DNA from: Glycine soja
Taxonomy: Eukaryota; Streptophyta; Magnoliopsida; Fabales; Fabaceae
Length of the DNA: 64,000 nt
Assembly: GCF_004193775.1 (NCBI RefSeq)
Contig: NC_041006.1
Coordinates: forward strand, 18,592,093-18,656,092
Direction of reading: 5' to 3'
The notes beneath the pieces were generated by a model. It saw only the letters and a program-made list of their open reading frames with translations. It did not search any database and was not told the DNA's origin. The stretch's first letter is position 1. The number at the start of each line of letters is the position of its first letter. This document shows positions 10,848-21,817 of the stretch, piece after piece. The position numbers were made by a program, and so were the translations under genes.

Positions 10848-11783
10848 CTAATTCTCTTCTAATGGAAAGAATGTTTCCTTGGGGAGAGGTTTTGTGAAGA
10901 TATCAGTAAGCTGATTCTTTGTATCAACAAATTCTAGCACGCAATCTCCCTTCAGAACATGATCTCTTAGAAAATGGTGCCTAATTTCTATATGTTTGGT
11001 TCTAGAATGTTGAACTGGATTTTTGGAAAGATTGATTGCACTTGTATTATCACACCTAATAGGTATATGGTCAAGAAGGATTCCATAGTCAGAGAGTTGT
11101 TGCTTCATCCATAAAATTTGTGCACAACAACTGCCGGCAAAAATATATTCCGCTTCTGCAGTGGATAAAGCAACACTATTTTGTTTCTTGCTATGCCAAG
11201 AGACTAGAGCAGATCCAATGAATTGACAAGTTCCACTTGTGCTCTTTCTATCTGTTTTAGAACCGGCAAAGTCTGAATCAGAGTATCCTATTAAGGTGCA
11301 TGTGGAATTCCTAGGATGCCAGAAACCTATATTCATAGTGCCTAATAAATATCTTATGATTCTTTTGACGACACTAAGATGTGACTGTTTGGGATTTGAT
11401 TGAAATCTACCACACATACACACACTAAAGATTATATCAGGCCTGCTAGCAAATAGATAAAGAAGGGATCCGATCATACCTCGATATTGCTTAACATCTA
11501 TTGACTGACCAGTTTCATCTTTATCTAAATAGCAAGCAGTGTTCATTGGTGTAGCCATGTGCTTAGCATTTTCCATCTCGAATCTGTGAGTTAACTCCTT
11601 GCAGTACTTGGATTGATTGACAAAAATTCCAGTCTTGGTTTGTTTAATTTGTAATCCAAGAAAGAAATTAAGTTCTCCCATCATTGACATTTCAAACTCA
11701 CTTTGCATGTCATGAGAGAATTCCTTGCACAATAATTCATTAGTAGATCCAAAAATAATATCATCAACATAAATTTGAACCAA
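10848..11783 (-). pseudogene. SIRE-A pol: end of reverse transcriptase and RNase H
   Basis: A 311-residue frame beginning at the catalytic YVDD box (IYVDDIIFGSTN, residues 4-15). It continues with the copia RT thumb region, then SRPDIIFSVCMCGRFQ (about 113-128), then RNase H with GYSDSDFAGSKTDRKSTSG (about 166-184), a STAEAEY box and a CDNTSAINLSKNP segment, ending in LTDIFTKPLP. These are the usual copia RT-RNase H landmarks and look catalytically intact. It is out of frame with the upstream RT part (11836-12213), so a frameshift lies at about 11784-11835. Pol copies RNA into DNA in the cytoplasmic particle. Confidence 0.9.
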
Positions 11784-11835
11784 TAAAATATCATGTAATT
11801 TTCTCTTTGTGAAAAGAGTAGTATCTACTTTGCCT

Positions 11836-12213
11836 CTAGAGAAATCCTTTTTCTAAAAGGAACTTACTCAAACATTCATACCAAGTCCTAGGGGCTTGCT
11901 TTAAGCCATGTAAAGCCTTTTTTAATCTAAAAACATGATTAGGCTTGTCTGAGTTTTCAAATCCAGGGGATTGATCTACATATACTTCCTCTTGAATAAA
12001 GCCATTTAAGAATGCACTTTTTACATCCATTTGATAAAGCTTAAAGTCCATTATGGATGCATAGGCTAATAACATTCTGATGGCTTCTAATCTAACAACT
12101 GGAGCATATGTTTCCTCATAATGTATCCCCTCTTCTTGATTATATCCTTTGGCGACTAATCTAGCCTTATTTCTAATAACTATGCCATTTTCGTCTAATT
12201 TATTTCTAAACAC
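11836..12213 (-). pseudogene. SIRE-A pol: reverse transcriptase, first part
   Basis: Copia RT N-terminal half (PF07727 type): KARLVAKGYNQEEGIHYEET (residues 16-35), APVVRLEAIRMLLAYAS, then QMDVKSAFLNG with the first catalytic Asp, then GLKQAPRTWYE. In frame with the integrase segment upstream (12298-13386) but separated by stops between 12214 and 12297; out of frame with the YVDD-containing half. Confidence 0.9.
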
Positions 12214-12297
12214 CCATTTTGTTCCAATGATTGGGTAGTTTTCAGGTTTCTCAACTTACTCCTAAACATTATTTCTTTCAAATTGGTTTAGTTCTTC

Positions 12298-13386
12298 CTA
12301 CATAGCTATTATCCAATTTTCATCTATTCTGGCTTCATTTAAATTTTTAGGTTCAATCATAGACACAAAAGCCATGTTATTGCATAAATCTTTGAGAGAG
12401 TGTCTAGTTGTTACCCCTTTTGAGATATCACCAATAATGTTGTCAAGGGGATGATCTCTTGAAGCTTTCCACTCTCTTGGAAGATCATTATTTGCTTTGA
12501 CTTCTACTGGAGGATCTTCATTGCTTCCTTCTCCTTTTCCTTTAAAATCTTGTCCATGAATATGCATTTGTTCTAAAGATTCTGCAATATCATCTAAAAT
12601 ATCCTTTCTTGGAGAAATAGCATTAGACTCATCAAAGGAAACATGAATCGATTCTTCAATTGTCATTGTTCTCTTATTATATATTCTATAAGCTTTACTA
12701 TACAAGGAATAACCAAGGAAAATTCCTTCATCTGACTTAGCATCAAACTTTCCTAAGTTTTCTTTTCCATTGTTTAATACAAAACACTTGCAACCAAAAA
12801 CATGAAGATTCGAGATGTTTGGTTTCCTACCATTGATCAGTTCATATGGAGTTTTCTGTAAATTGGGTCTTATTAAATCCCTATTCATGATATAGCATGC
12901 AGTATTAACGACTTCGGCCCAAAAATATTTTGGAAGTGGAGTATCATTTAATAAGGTTCTAGCAATTTCTTCCAAAGACCTATTTTTCCTTTCAACAAAT
13001 CCATTTTGTTGAGGGGTTCTAGGTGCAGAAAAGTTATGTTCAATGCCATGCTTATCACAAAATAAATCAAATTCTTTATTTTCAAACTCACCCCCATGAT
13101 CACTCTTAATAGATATAATTTTGAGATTTTTCTTATTTTGAATAACTTTTGCAATTTTCCTAAATGCTTGAAATGCATCATTCTTATGACTGATAAATAG
13201 TGTCCAAGTATATCTAGAATAATCATCAACAATGACAAGTGCATAATAGCTTCCACCAAAACTCATAATTATAGAAGGACCAAACAAATCAATATGTAAC
13301 AATTGTAATGGTTGAGTAGTTGAAACAATGTTTTTGGATTTGAATGAAACTCTAGTTTGTTTTCCCTTTTGGCATGCATCACTCAA
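12298..13386 (-). pseudogene. SIRE-A pol: integrase
   Basis: 362 residues with the integrase core in order: HIDLFGPS (first Asp), DYSRYTWTLFISHKNDAFQAF, SDHGGEFENKEF (second Asp), then TPQQNGFVERKNRSLEEIAR (catalytic Glu), so D-D-E residues are all present. The C-terminal part has NLHVFGCKCFVLNN and the FLGYS box typical of copia. The 3'-end-joining role is inferred from family knowledge. A frameshift lies between this frame and the preceding gag-pre-integrase segment (13387-13408). Confidence 0.92.
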
Positions 13387-13408
13387 TCTATCTTTTTCAA
13401 ATTTTAGT

Positions 13409-14500
13409 TTAGGTAAACCAACAACTAAATCTTTTGAAATTATTTAAGTGTTCCATGTTTATGTGAGCAATGCGTTTATGCCATAGCCATGGATCATCAT
13501 CTTTGCTAAGAAAACATTGATTATTATCTAGTTTTTGACTTAAGTCTATCATATAAACATTATTGACTCTAAACCCTGTATGCTTTATATTAGTATCATG
13601 TTTATGTTCAATGAGACATTTTTGAGAATCAAATGATACTAGATAGCCTTTATCATATAATTGACTAACTCTAAGCAAGCTGTGCTTAAGGCCTTCAACA
13701 AGTAGAATATTTTCAATGGAGTTTGAAGAATTCGTACCTATTTTTCCAGCTCCAAGAATTCTACCCTTGTTGTTGTCACCATAAGTTACATGTCCGCTCT
13801 TCTTGGGAGAGATGTATGAACTTTGATGCATCTCCCGTCATATGTTTTGAGCACCCGCTATCTATGTACCACTTTTTCCTCAATGGTTCCTACAAGATTA
13901 ACATTGTGACTTAGGTACCCAATTTTTATTGGGTCCTTGAGTGTTAGTGTGAACAATGGATCCTTTTGGGACCTAAATCATCTTAATGTAGTTACAATTT
14001 TTCTTAAAATAGCATGTAGATGTTCCATGTCCTTTTCTTCCACAATAAAAACATGTAATGAAAGGAGAATTCTATTTTTGTGAGGAAGAAAATTAACTTT
14101 TGTAAAACTTTTGTTGTTTTTCTGGTTTGTATCCAATTCCTGCTTTATCAAGAATACATCTTTGATTTCCTAATATGACATATAGGTTATTCTTGCCAAT
14201 AGAAAATTTTGCAAGTGAGTTTTTCAAATTTTTAATTTCTTCTACATATTTGGTACAACATTTACATGAATTTACTTTTTCATTAGTCATAGTAGAAACA
14301 TGAACTTTATCACTAGATTTAGAGATTGAAACTTCAGTTTTAAGAAGATCTATTTCTGTTTAATTTTGAAATTTCTTTCTCTAAACCCTAAATTTTTTTC
14401 TTAGATGAAGAAACAAGTTTTGCCAGTTTAATAGATTCTCTATGTAATTCAACAAACACATCGTGAAACTCATCAAAAGAAATAGATTTGTTAGAAGATG
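13409..14500 (-). pseudogene. SIRE-A gag-pol middle: protease area and gag-pre-integrase domain
   Basis: The part 13409-13831 is the gag-pre-integrase region: [20 protein letters not shown], then [20 protein letters not shown], then WLWHKRIAHINMEHL with the His motif of the integrase zinc domain. Upstream, 14093-14290 is a helix-rich linker with a CKCCTKY cluster. These frames agree with gag at 14501-15598, showing that gag and the front of pol were one frame. The aspartic protease D-S/T-G signature is not cleanly readable between 13840 and 14090, where stops interrupt the frame. Confidence 0.75.
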
Positions 14501-15598
14501 TTACCTCTTCATCGCTTTCATAGTTTTGCCCATTAGACATAGATTAACCATTTCTTTTTCAGAATCATCAGACGATTCTAAGTCGTTATCATCCCATGTG
14601 ATGTAGGTCTTCTTTGCCTTCTTTTCTCCAATAGTCTTCTTTTCTGACTTCTTTATTCTTTTCTTAAAGATTGGACAATCAGCCCTCAGATGTTCGGGTT
14701 GATTGCACTCAAAGCATTTTGGAGTTTGAAATGACTCTTCAGTCCTTCTTTTAGGTTTGAAGTTTTGTCTTCTTTGATTTCCCCTCATTCTAATAAATTT
14801 GTTGAATCTTTTGACAAAGAGGCTAAGATCTTCATCTTCATCTAAGTCAATAGAATCTTCTATGTCACTTTCCTCTTGGATTGAAGATGAGGCTTTAAGA
14901 GCAATTCCCTTCTTCTTCTTATCATTTTCTTCATGTTGATTTAGTCTTTGCAACTCCATCTCATGTTCCTATAATTTTCCAAATAGTGTAGCAAGAGACA
15001 TAATAGACAAATCTCTAGATTTTGTGATGGTTGTTACCTTTGGTTGTCATTCTCTACTTAGACATCTTAACACTTTATTTATGAGATCCTCGTTTGGAAA
15101 TATTCTTCCTAATGATGCAAGATGATTAACTATATGTGTGAATCTTTTTTGCATATCTTGTATACTTTCACTTGTCTTCATCCTAAATAATTCATACTCA
15201 TGAGTTAAAGTATTTATCCTAGATCGTTTGACATCAGTTGTGCCCTCATGTGTAACTTGTAGAGTGTCCCACATATCCTTAGCACTCTTACAATTTGAAA
15301 CCCTAAAATATTCATCCATTCCTAGGGCAGAAGTAATGATGTTTTTAGCCTTTAAATTGTACTGCACTAATCTTCTTTCATTTTCAGTCTACTCTTCTCT
15401 AGGTTTTTCTATTGTTGCATTTCCAACCACCATGGTGGGTACATAAGGTCCTACTTCTATGGCTTCCCAAATGTTTAAGTCTATTGCCTCAATGAAGATT
15501 TGCATTCGGGTTTTCCAGTAGTGGTAACCCTCTCCATTAAAAATAGGAGGCCTATTTATTGAATTTCCTTCTGGGAATAAGAAGTTTGCTGAGGCCAT
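14501..15598 (-). pseudogene. SIRE-A gag with zinc knuckle
   Basis: Starts at ATG 15598 with an N-terminus typical of copia gag (RPPIFNGEGYHYWKTRMQIF). The capsid-like part (PF14223 type) covers CKSAKDMWDTLQVTHEGT and MQKRFTHIVNHLASLG. A linker with acidic runs precedes CFECNQPEHLRADC (about 14723-14682), a C-x2-C-x4-H-x4-C zinc knuckle that lacks the usual glycine before His. At least three in-frame stops (near 15389, 15047 and just above 14959) make it nonfunctional. Gag forms the particle that packages the RNA. Confidence 0.88.
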
Positions 15599-15634
15599 TA
15601 TTCTTGAAGCTTCTAAACTTTATACAAGAATGAA

Positions 15635-15646
15635 GCTCTGATACCA
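15635..15646 (-). other. Primer-binding site of SIRE-A (initiator tRNA-Met)
   Basis: Minus strand TGGTATCAGAGC, two bases inside the LTR edge at 15649. This is the standard site complementary to the 3' end of initiator tRNA-Met. Confidence 0.9.
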
Positions 15647-15648
15647 CT

Positions 15649-16158
15649 TGTTAGACAAGTGGCCTCAGATATCTTAAGAAGGGGGATTGAATTAAGATAT
15701 TACAAACTATTTCCCCAATTAAAAAATCTACTTTGATTTTAATGCAAGTTCCAAGTTCCCTTAAAGATAGATTTCTAAAAGATGATTAAAAAAATCTAAA
15801 TGTAAACGTAAAGCAACAATAAATAAAAGAGTTTAAGGGAAGAGAAAGTGCAAACTCAGTTTTATACTGGTTTGGCCACACCCTTGTGCCTATGTTCAAT
15901 CCCCAAGCAACCCGCTTGAGAGTTCCACTATCTTGTAAAAACCCTTTACAAGTTCTGAACCACACAAGGACAACCCTTCCTTTGTGTTTTGATTTCTTTA
16001 CAATAAGAGACCCTCGATCTCTTAATCCCTTTTTAGAAGTTAGAAGAAGAGAAGAAATCTCTCTTGAAAGAGATAGATTGAATAATGAAGCACTCAAATA
16101 ATTCCTTATTGAATTGCAAGTGTTTTGGCCAAGGAATATTTTAGAGGATAAGACAATT
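15649..16158 (-). mobile_element. SIRE-A 5' LTR, truncated
   Basis: Matches 7986-8495 closely from TGTTAGACAAG to GGATAAGACAATTTT, then stops. The remaining about 640 bp, including the palindrome cluster and the LTR terminus, are missing. The 28 bases 16159-16186 contain a displaced scrap of the same LTR (GAAGAACTCAAATAAT-like) before Athila-1 LTR sequence begins, so the edge is a deletion junction with filler. Confidence 0.85.
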
Positions 16159-16186
16159 TTGGCCAATGAAGAACTCAAATAATCCC

Positions 16187-17131
16187 TCGATCCCTCGTCA
16201 GGCAGAATTAATCCAAGCTTTGTCCGTAGATCCCTCATGTAAGACTAGGCTCAGCTCAAGTAGCTTAAGAAAGTTTAGCCTAATTTAACCTAAGCTTCAT
16301 CCGCAGATCCCTCATGTAAGATTAAGTTTCGATCTTGCTTCAATCAAGTTCTAAGGCAACATTACATTTTCGAATGCTAAAGTCACCCAATTGTGCATAC
16401 AAATGGGTGATCAGACCAAAAGCATACAAACATCAAGCATTGAATGAAGCATTGAACACAGAAAACACAATCAATTAGATATTATGTATTTACATCAGCT
16501 ATTCATTAGAAATCCCAACTAGGGTGTTTAGCCAGCCATTACAAAGAAACCCTAACCATAAATGAGCTTACAAAACCTACGTATCTCTGCAAAAGTTGCT
16601 CCTCTTTGTTGCTTCTAGGGCTCTTTTCCCGAAATAGGCACTGTGGCTGCTGTGGGATTCTGTGCCCTGGGCATTGTACCCTAATTCTGCACAAAACTGG
16701 CTTTAAATAGGCTCTGAAATTGCGATGTTGCGCTTAACGCCACCTTTGCGCTTATCGCAAGTAAGTGGAATTGAGCTTAGCGCCAGTCTCGCGCTTAGCC
16801 TGGCTGAAGGCACCTGCTGCGCTTAGCGCATGGCTTTGATGCTGATGCTATGCCAGATTCCCCTTTGTGCTAAGTGCTCTGAAGCTGTACTTAGCGGTGA
16901 ATAAGCGCTTAGCCCAACTGCTACTTTTTGCAATTCAAAACTTAGCCTCTTTTTCACCTGAAAATGCACATATTTCATCATTAAATCCAATGGAAAGATT
17001 CTAGAGACAACATTAACCATAAAACAAGATTTATTTACAAAATTTACTACAAAATAACCATAAATTGGGGAACAATACAAGCTTTGGAAAATGATTTCTA
17101 TACAAAAGTTAGTCGTATAAAGCGACTAACA
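16187..17131 (-). mobile_element. Athila-1 5' LTR, truncated
   Basis: Aligns with 5206-6325: the ATCCCTCGTCAGGC start, the GCGCTTAGCG-type units (16730-16910) and the terminal AAAGCGACTAACA. It lacks the inner end of the LTR and the primer site, both removed by the deletion that also cut the SIRE-A LTR. Two internal segments present at about 5280-5340 and 5400-5490 are absent here. Confidence 0.75.
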
Positions 17132-17223
17132 AAATCCCTACAAAATAACTATAAATTGGGGAAACTATACAAGTTTTGGAAAATGTTTTCTATACAAAAG
17201 TTAGTCGTAGAAGACGACTAACA
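17132..17223 (-). mobile_element. Old Athila-type LTR, right terminus, with Athila-1 target duplication
   Basis: Begins with AAATC (17132-17136), the Athila-1 target duplication, and then repeats the last 86 bases of an Athila-type LTR (CTACAAAATAACTATAAATT to GACGACTAACA). It is the displaced end of the LTR at 3741-4826 and explains why the LTR end seems duplicated at this spot. Confidence 0.7.
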
Positions 17224-17411
17224 CTCAAATCTGTTGGAAAAAATCCCTATGTTGACAAAAATTGCCCCCATTCTGAGTATCTTGTTCATTTCTTTCCGTA
17301 ACATCGCGAAACCCTACAGATTGCATAACGATTGATGTTAAGTAGCTCAACTTGGCCAATGAAAATTCTCATGTTGACAAACAATTGTCTCCAGACGAAA
17401 TTAGGGTATGA
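17224..17411 (-). mobile_element. Ogre-type LTR, right fragment
   Basis: Ends in AAATTAGGGTATGACA, the minus-strand LTR start of the Ogre family (compare 58044-58061), preceded by CGTAAC/CATCGCG-type units. It probably belongs with 3598-3740. Unlike 58062, the base run after 17411 is not a polypurine tract, which is consistent with this being a 5' LTR with foreign flank to its right. Confidence 0.6.
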
Positions 17412-18542
17412 CAACTATGAAACAAATAGTAGAGGACGTTGAGTCCTAGGAGGCTAAAGACACAGGACATTGAGTCCTATGAACATGCCAACAGGTACTG
17501 GTACACAAAGGCTTAAACTTGTAAGAAGGCGAAAGGTTGACTCTCTTAAAGGGTCAGTCATCCCAAACTCAAAAGAGAAAACACTATATCTCAAAAACTG
17601 GCATATAGAGAGAAGACTATGGACTTAAAGCCTGAGATGAAGCATATGAGTTTTGGAATTCATTATGATGAAGGGAAAGAGGCATTCAAACTTCACAATG
17701 AATGTAGGCTTTGTCCCAGTAATGTAATGCAAAAGGTTTTGAGTCATGAAAACTGCACAATGCTCATGACATTTTTCGTCTCTTGTTATACTTTGTTGGT
17801 CTTTTTATTTAAATACATATTGACTGTCTCTTTCTAAAAGATGTGATGATTTATACAAATTGAGTGTTTAAGGGTTACATAGAGTAAGAACCTTTTTGGG
17901 TTAGGCTCAATCATACACAGCTTAAGGGTTACATACACAGCTTGCTTGCACTTTTATTCCTTTTAACTTTTTGGGTTAGGCTCTACTCCATCTGTCTTAT
18001 ACATTAACCATCATTACACTTTTGTGCCTTCCTTGTGAAATTTGGAGATCTTTTTTCTCCTTTTGCTTTGCCTGCCTTTGGCGGATTTTCTTTGTTTAAC
18101 ATCATTTGGAGCCTAACCTAAAGCTTAGTAAACCTCATGCATATGTTGCTAGCATTACTCTTCCCGTCAGTTTAGTGGTGGTTCCTACTCAGGTTTTTCT
18201 TTCTTTATTTTTTTAGAAAGCAATTATGCTTTGTCTCAGAGTGGGTAGCAAGGGATAAATTAATGTTTGGGATGCAGAAACACGACCATGTATCATCTCA
18301 AATCTTGACTAGAGACTTTTACAGTTTGGGTTTCAGGACAAAACTTCTGATAAACACACTCCTGGTTGTTTTCTTCCTTCAGAAATGGAAGAAATTGCGC
18401 AGTTTCTCAAAAGATCATTTTCAAGGATGAGAAATGTTTAAAAAATTTCTATTGACAAATTAAACCAAATGACTCTCACTCTTCACAAAACCTTTAAGAA
18501 AGATAAGATGAGGTTGCATGCATTTCAGTATTTAGTGTTTAT
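17412..18542 (-). mobile_element. Ogre-type element D, post-gag noncoding part
   Basis: Corresponds in order to 61450-62690 of element F: GGAC(A/G)TTGAGTCCT units (17435-17500, compare the 24-bp repeat at 61493), a CATCCCAAA(C/T)TCAAAAGA phrase (17560), a TGGTTCCTACTCAGG area, and a CAAGGATGAGAAATG phrase (18432, compare 62545). It has no pol reading. The open frame 17619-17837 has no motif. The right edge is the Athila-3 insertion point; the sequence resumes at 50976. Confidence 0.6.
18538..18542. other. Target-site duplication of Athila-3 (left)
   Basis: TTTAT here and at 50976-50980. An uninterrupted relative of the joined flanks is visible at about 62660-62690 (TTTTTATTTGACAACACAAT). Confidence 0.8.
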
Positions 18543-19010
18543 TGTCAGACTTTTGGCAAGCATACCAATGTCGTCGCAGGTGACAGATTTATAAAAAGAA
18601 GTTATCTCCACAGGAACTTGAGTTACTCAATTCATTCAGATAAAGGTTATCACTTTAATAGTTATGTACAAATTTAATCGAAATACCATGGGTTTATCTG
18701 ACTAACGAAAGATAACTAAAGTAATGGAAGAGTGAAAATAACAAAATTTAGTGCATCGAAAATACGTAAAATTACAGAAACAATAATAATGAACTTAATT
18801 AATTCAAGAAAAACATAGGATTGGATTTCATTGTTTATACACTCAATATCTTAATAACATTAACATATATGAATCATTTTCTAATGTTACTAATGAACAC
18901 TTTAAATTACCCCAAACCAATCCCTTGCACTTGAGATCCTAAGAATATTTACTGAATATTGATCTCTCACATATGAAGTAAATACATTATCATCACAATC
19001 ATAATATCTT
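18543..19010 (-). mobile_element. Athila-3 3' LTR, first segment
   Basis: Starts TGTCAGACTTTTGGCAAGC and matches the 5' LTR at 50327 through ATACCAATGTCGTCG and GATTTATAAAAA. It is interrupted at 19010 by CHR-1 and resumes at 26239. Confidence 0.75.
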
Positions 19011-19907
19011 TGATGTAATGCTACCCCGCAAGGGCATTGGATAGAAGACTCCAAGAAGATTGGGCCATAGATGCAAGAGAAGGCCCTATGGTTCTCATGA
19101 GCCTTAGGGTAGATTTTGGGCCCATGGGCTAAGTATGAGCCCACTTATCTTTGTACATATTAGATTAAGGTTTCATTATTTTTGGGCCTTGTATTTAGGT
19201 TTCCATAATGTAGGTAGGGTACCCTAGAAATGTAGGATTTTTTAGCCCTTGTATTTTAGGGCACCTAGACTAGTTATTTTATTAGGGGTAGTTTTGTAAT
19301 TTCACATGCATTAAGTGAATATTTGATGTGTGTGTTGGGAAATAAATTTAATTGAATTGGGAGAAGCCCAATCCAATTAAATTTTAGAGGGGGAGGTGAG
19401 CATTTGCTTGCTACACCCCATTGTCACATCATATAGTCACACTTTGTGCATGTCCTTCATGCTTTGCATGCCTCATGACACCTAAGCACACTTAGTGGAA
19501 AATCTTGGACTTGATCTTGGATTAGTGGGCTGAACCTTATCTAAAATTCACTAATCATAATTAGTGAAATTTTGGCTCCACAAATTCAATTTCAAATTCA
19601 AGTGAAATTTGAATTTCCCTCCAATTTTGTGTGAAACTTAAGCTATAAATAGAGGCCATGTGTGTGCATTTTTTCCAACTTTGATCATTTGAGAATTACA
19701 CTTCAAATTTAAGACCTCATTTGAGGCACAAAATTATCCATGGCTTCCTATGGTGGTGAGCTTCTTCTTGACTCATCTTCTCCTTGAAGTGGCGTCTCCA
19801 ATCATCTTTCTTCCTTCTCCATTCTGCTGCCATTCATCTTCAAGAAGCAAAGGACTCCATTTATGAAGAAGATCCAAGGCCTACAAGCTCCACATGGAGC
19901 TACGTCA
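19011..19907 (+). mobile_element. CHR-1 5' LTR
   Basis: Starts TGATGTAATG and ends GAGCTACGTCA, followed two bases later by a Met-type primer site. Aligns with the 3' LTR (24379-24991 plus 25940-26238) and, inverted, with 26524-27480. Five bases before it (ATCTT, 19006-19010) resemble ATCGT after the 3' LTR (26239-26243), one mismatch. Confidence 0.85.
19644..19651 (+). promoter_or_regulatory. TATA box of the CHR-1 LTR
   Basis: TATAAATA in the context GCTATAAATAGAGGCC, conserved in the 3' LTR at 24973-24980, in the solo LTR at 25576-25583, and inverted at 26831-26838 and 42971-42978. Position about two thirds into the LTR fits the start of the genomic RNA. Confidence 0.7.
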
Positions 19908-19909
19908 TG

Positions 19910-19922
19910 TGGTATCAAGAGC
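19910..19922 (+). other. CHR-1 primer-binding site (tRNA-Met type, with one inserted base)
   Basis: TGGTATCAAGAGC, the Met site TGGTATCAGAGC with one extra A. It lies two bases after the LTR end. Confidence 0.75.
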
Positions 19923-21817
19923 ATCTTCGTCTAAGTGATGTTCTTTTGCTTCCTCTATCTTTTTGTTCGGTCAATTCACTTTAATTCCTTGTTCTTCATC
20001 TTATTCTCCATGTATATCCTCCATTGTGTTTTGGTTTGGTTCTGTTTAGAGTAGATTCAAAAAAATAAACCGATTAAATCTTAGATCTACACTTGTAATT
20101 GCATTTCAATGGTTCAAATTTTATAGATCTACTCTTGAATCATGTTTTTGTGTTGATTTTAGGTTCTATCATTTTTTAGTCATAATCTTCTTGTGCTGAA
20201 CCTTTATATCTAAATTGTCTTCCAAAATATTGATTTGAAAAAAAACACAAAAATCTAAGTGTAAATTACTTAATCCATGTTGTCTTAGAGTTATGTTTAG
20301 TCATAATAATTGTCACAATATGTTTTAAGTTTGTGTTGAATTTTGATTTTGTTGATTGAATTTTAGATACATTTGTTCATGTATTCTTGTCATTATTAGC
20401 CTGTCTTTTTTAAATTTTAGTCTAATTCATTCATGTTATTTAGTTCATACCATGTTCTAAATCAATTCCTTGAAGTAGTCTTGTTGTTGAACTTTGTTTT
20501 GTTTTCTAAGTTTCCTATATAATGCCTTTGAAGAAATTGAGTTGTGGTGCTGACTTGTGGCTGGATTTGTGAATCAAAATAAGTCTTAAGCTCTCTTGAA
20601 TTGTGTTATTCAATACATTTGAGCATAAGCAAACAAAAATTGTAATTATCCAAGCCTTAAGCAACATAAACACTACTCTTGATTTCTAGGTTAAAATCAC
20701 TGGTGTTTGCAGCTTGAACATACAAACTTGTAAAAATTAATGGGAATTAGTCACTGCGAATTTTGAGCTGAAGTTTTTACTGAATTTTCTAGACATCTGG
20801 TAAAAAATACTAAAAAGGAAAAAGTGATTTGGATAAAAGTAAAAAATACAAAAAATCACACAAGTTGGCAGGAAAATCAGTGTCCAGGAAAAAAAAGTGA
20901 AAGGGAAGTGTGCTTGTTGTTTTGGCTCGAAATTTGTTCTATAATTAGTTCCTATTTTATACCAATCTTAGTTCTGAAATTTAGTGTGAAAACAAGTGCC
21001 AACACTAGAGGTTTCTTGAGTCTTTTTTTTGTTTTTTTTTTTACTCTACTCTAGAGCCATTCTTGGTTTCTCTTTGAGTCCTAGCTTGCTTTTATGTGCT
21101 TTTCATTGCTTTAATTGTTGAATAATCCTTGAAAATTTGTCTTGTTAAAACTCTATTGGTTTAGATTTCATTTCATTTTTTGGTCTTTGGTTATCACTTG
21201 TCTCTTTGTTTTTCTGTTTGTGAGTTGCTATATATGGAATTGGAAAGGAGGATTTGTGGCATCCCTTGAAGAATTTGAGTCAAGAAGCAAGGGGCCAATC
21301 ACCTTAAGAGCTATTGGACATAAAAGCACTCCAATTTGAGTGAATCACCAAAGGGAGAACAACCACCAAAATTGAGGACCGTTTTGTAATTTTGTAATTG
21401 GCAATTTACTTACCTTCATTGCTTTCAAGTTTTTGTAATAAAAAGGCCTTTCATTGGAAGTGTGTTGGGAGCCTCCAATAGGTTACCAAACTTCCGTTTG
21501 TGTATAATAATTTTAGGCAATTTTCCCTTAGGATAGTAAGTGTTTTGTTGGAAACCTTAAATGTGGTCATCCAAACACTTTTAGGATTCGCCTAGTTTAC
21601 ATTTCTTGCACTTTAATTTCTTGCTTATTTTCATAGTTTATTATTTCCTTTTCCTTCCATTATCAAACCGCCTAGATAACTTGCCTTTTACCGATTAGTT
21701 TTTACCTTATCTTTCACACCTCTTTTTAGTGTTTATTTTGGCTAGTTTCAACCATTGTTTCTTTTACCTTTTTTTTTCAAACCCCCAACAAGAAAGAACC
21801 AGAACTTAGGAACCAAC
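19923..21817 (+). mobile_element. CHR-1 long 5' leader
   Basis: About 1.9 kb between primer site and gag. No protein is recognised; frames at 20824-21054 and 21142-21339 are not supported. The same leader in inverted form is in CHR-2 (41072-42800), with shared phrases such as CTAGAGCCATTCTTGGTT, so it is a family feature and not debris. Confidence 0.7.
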
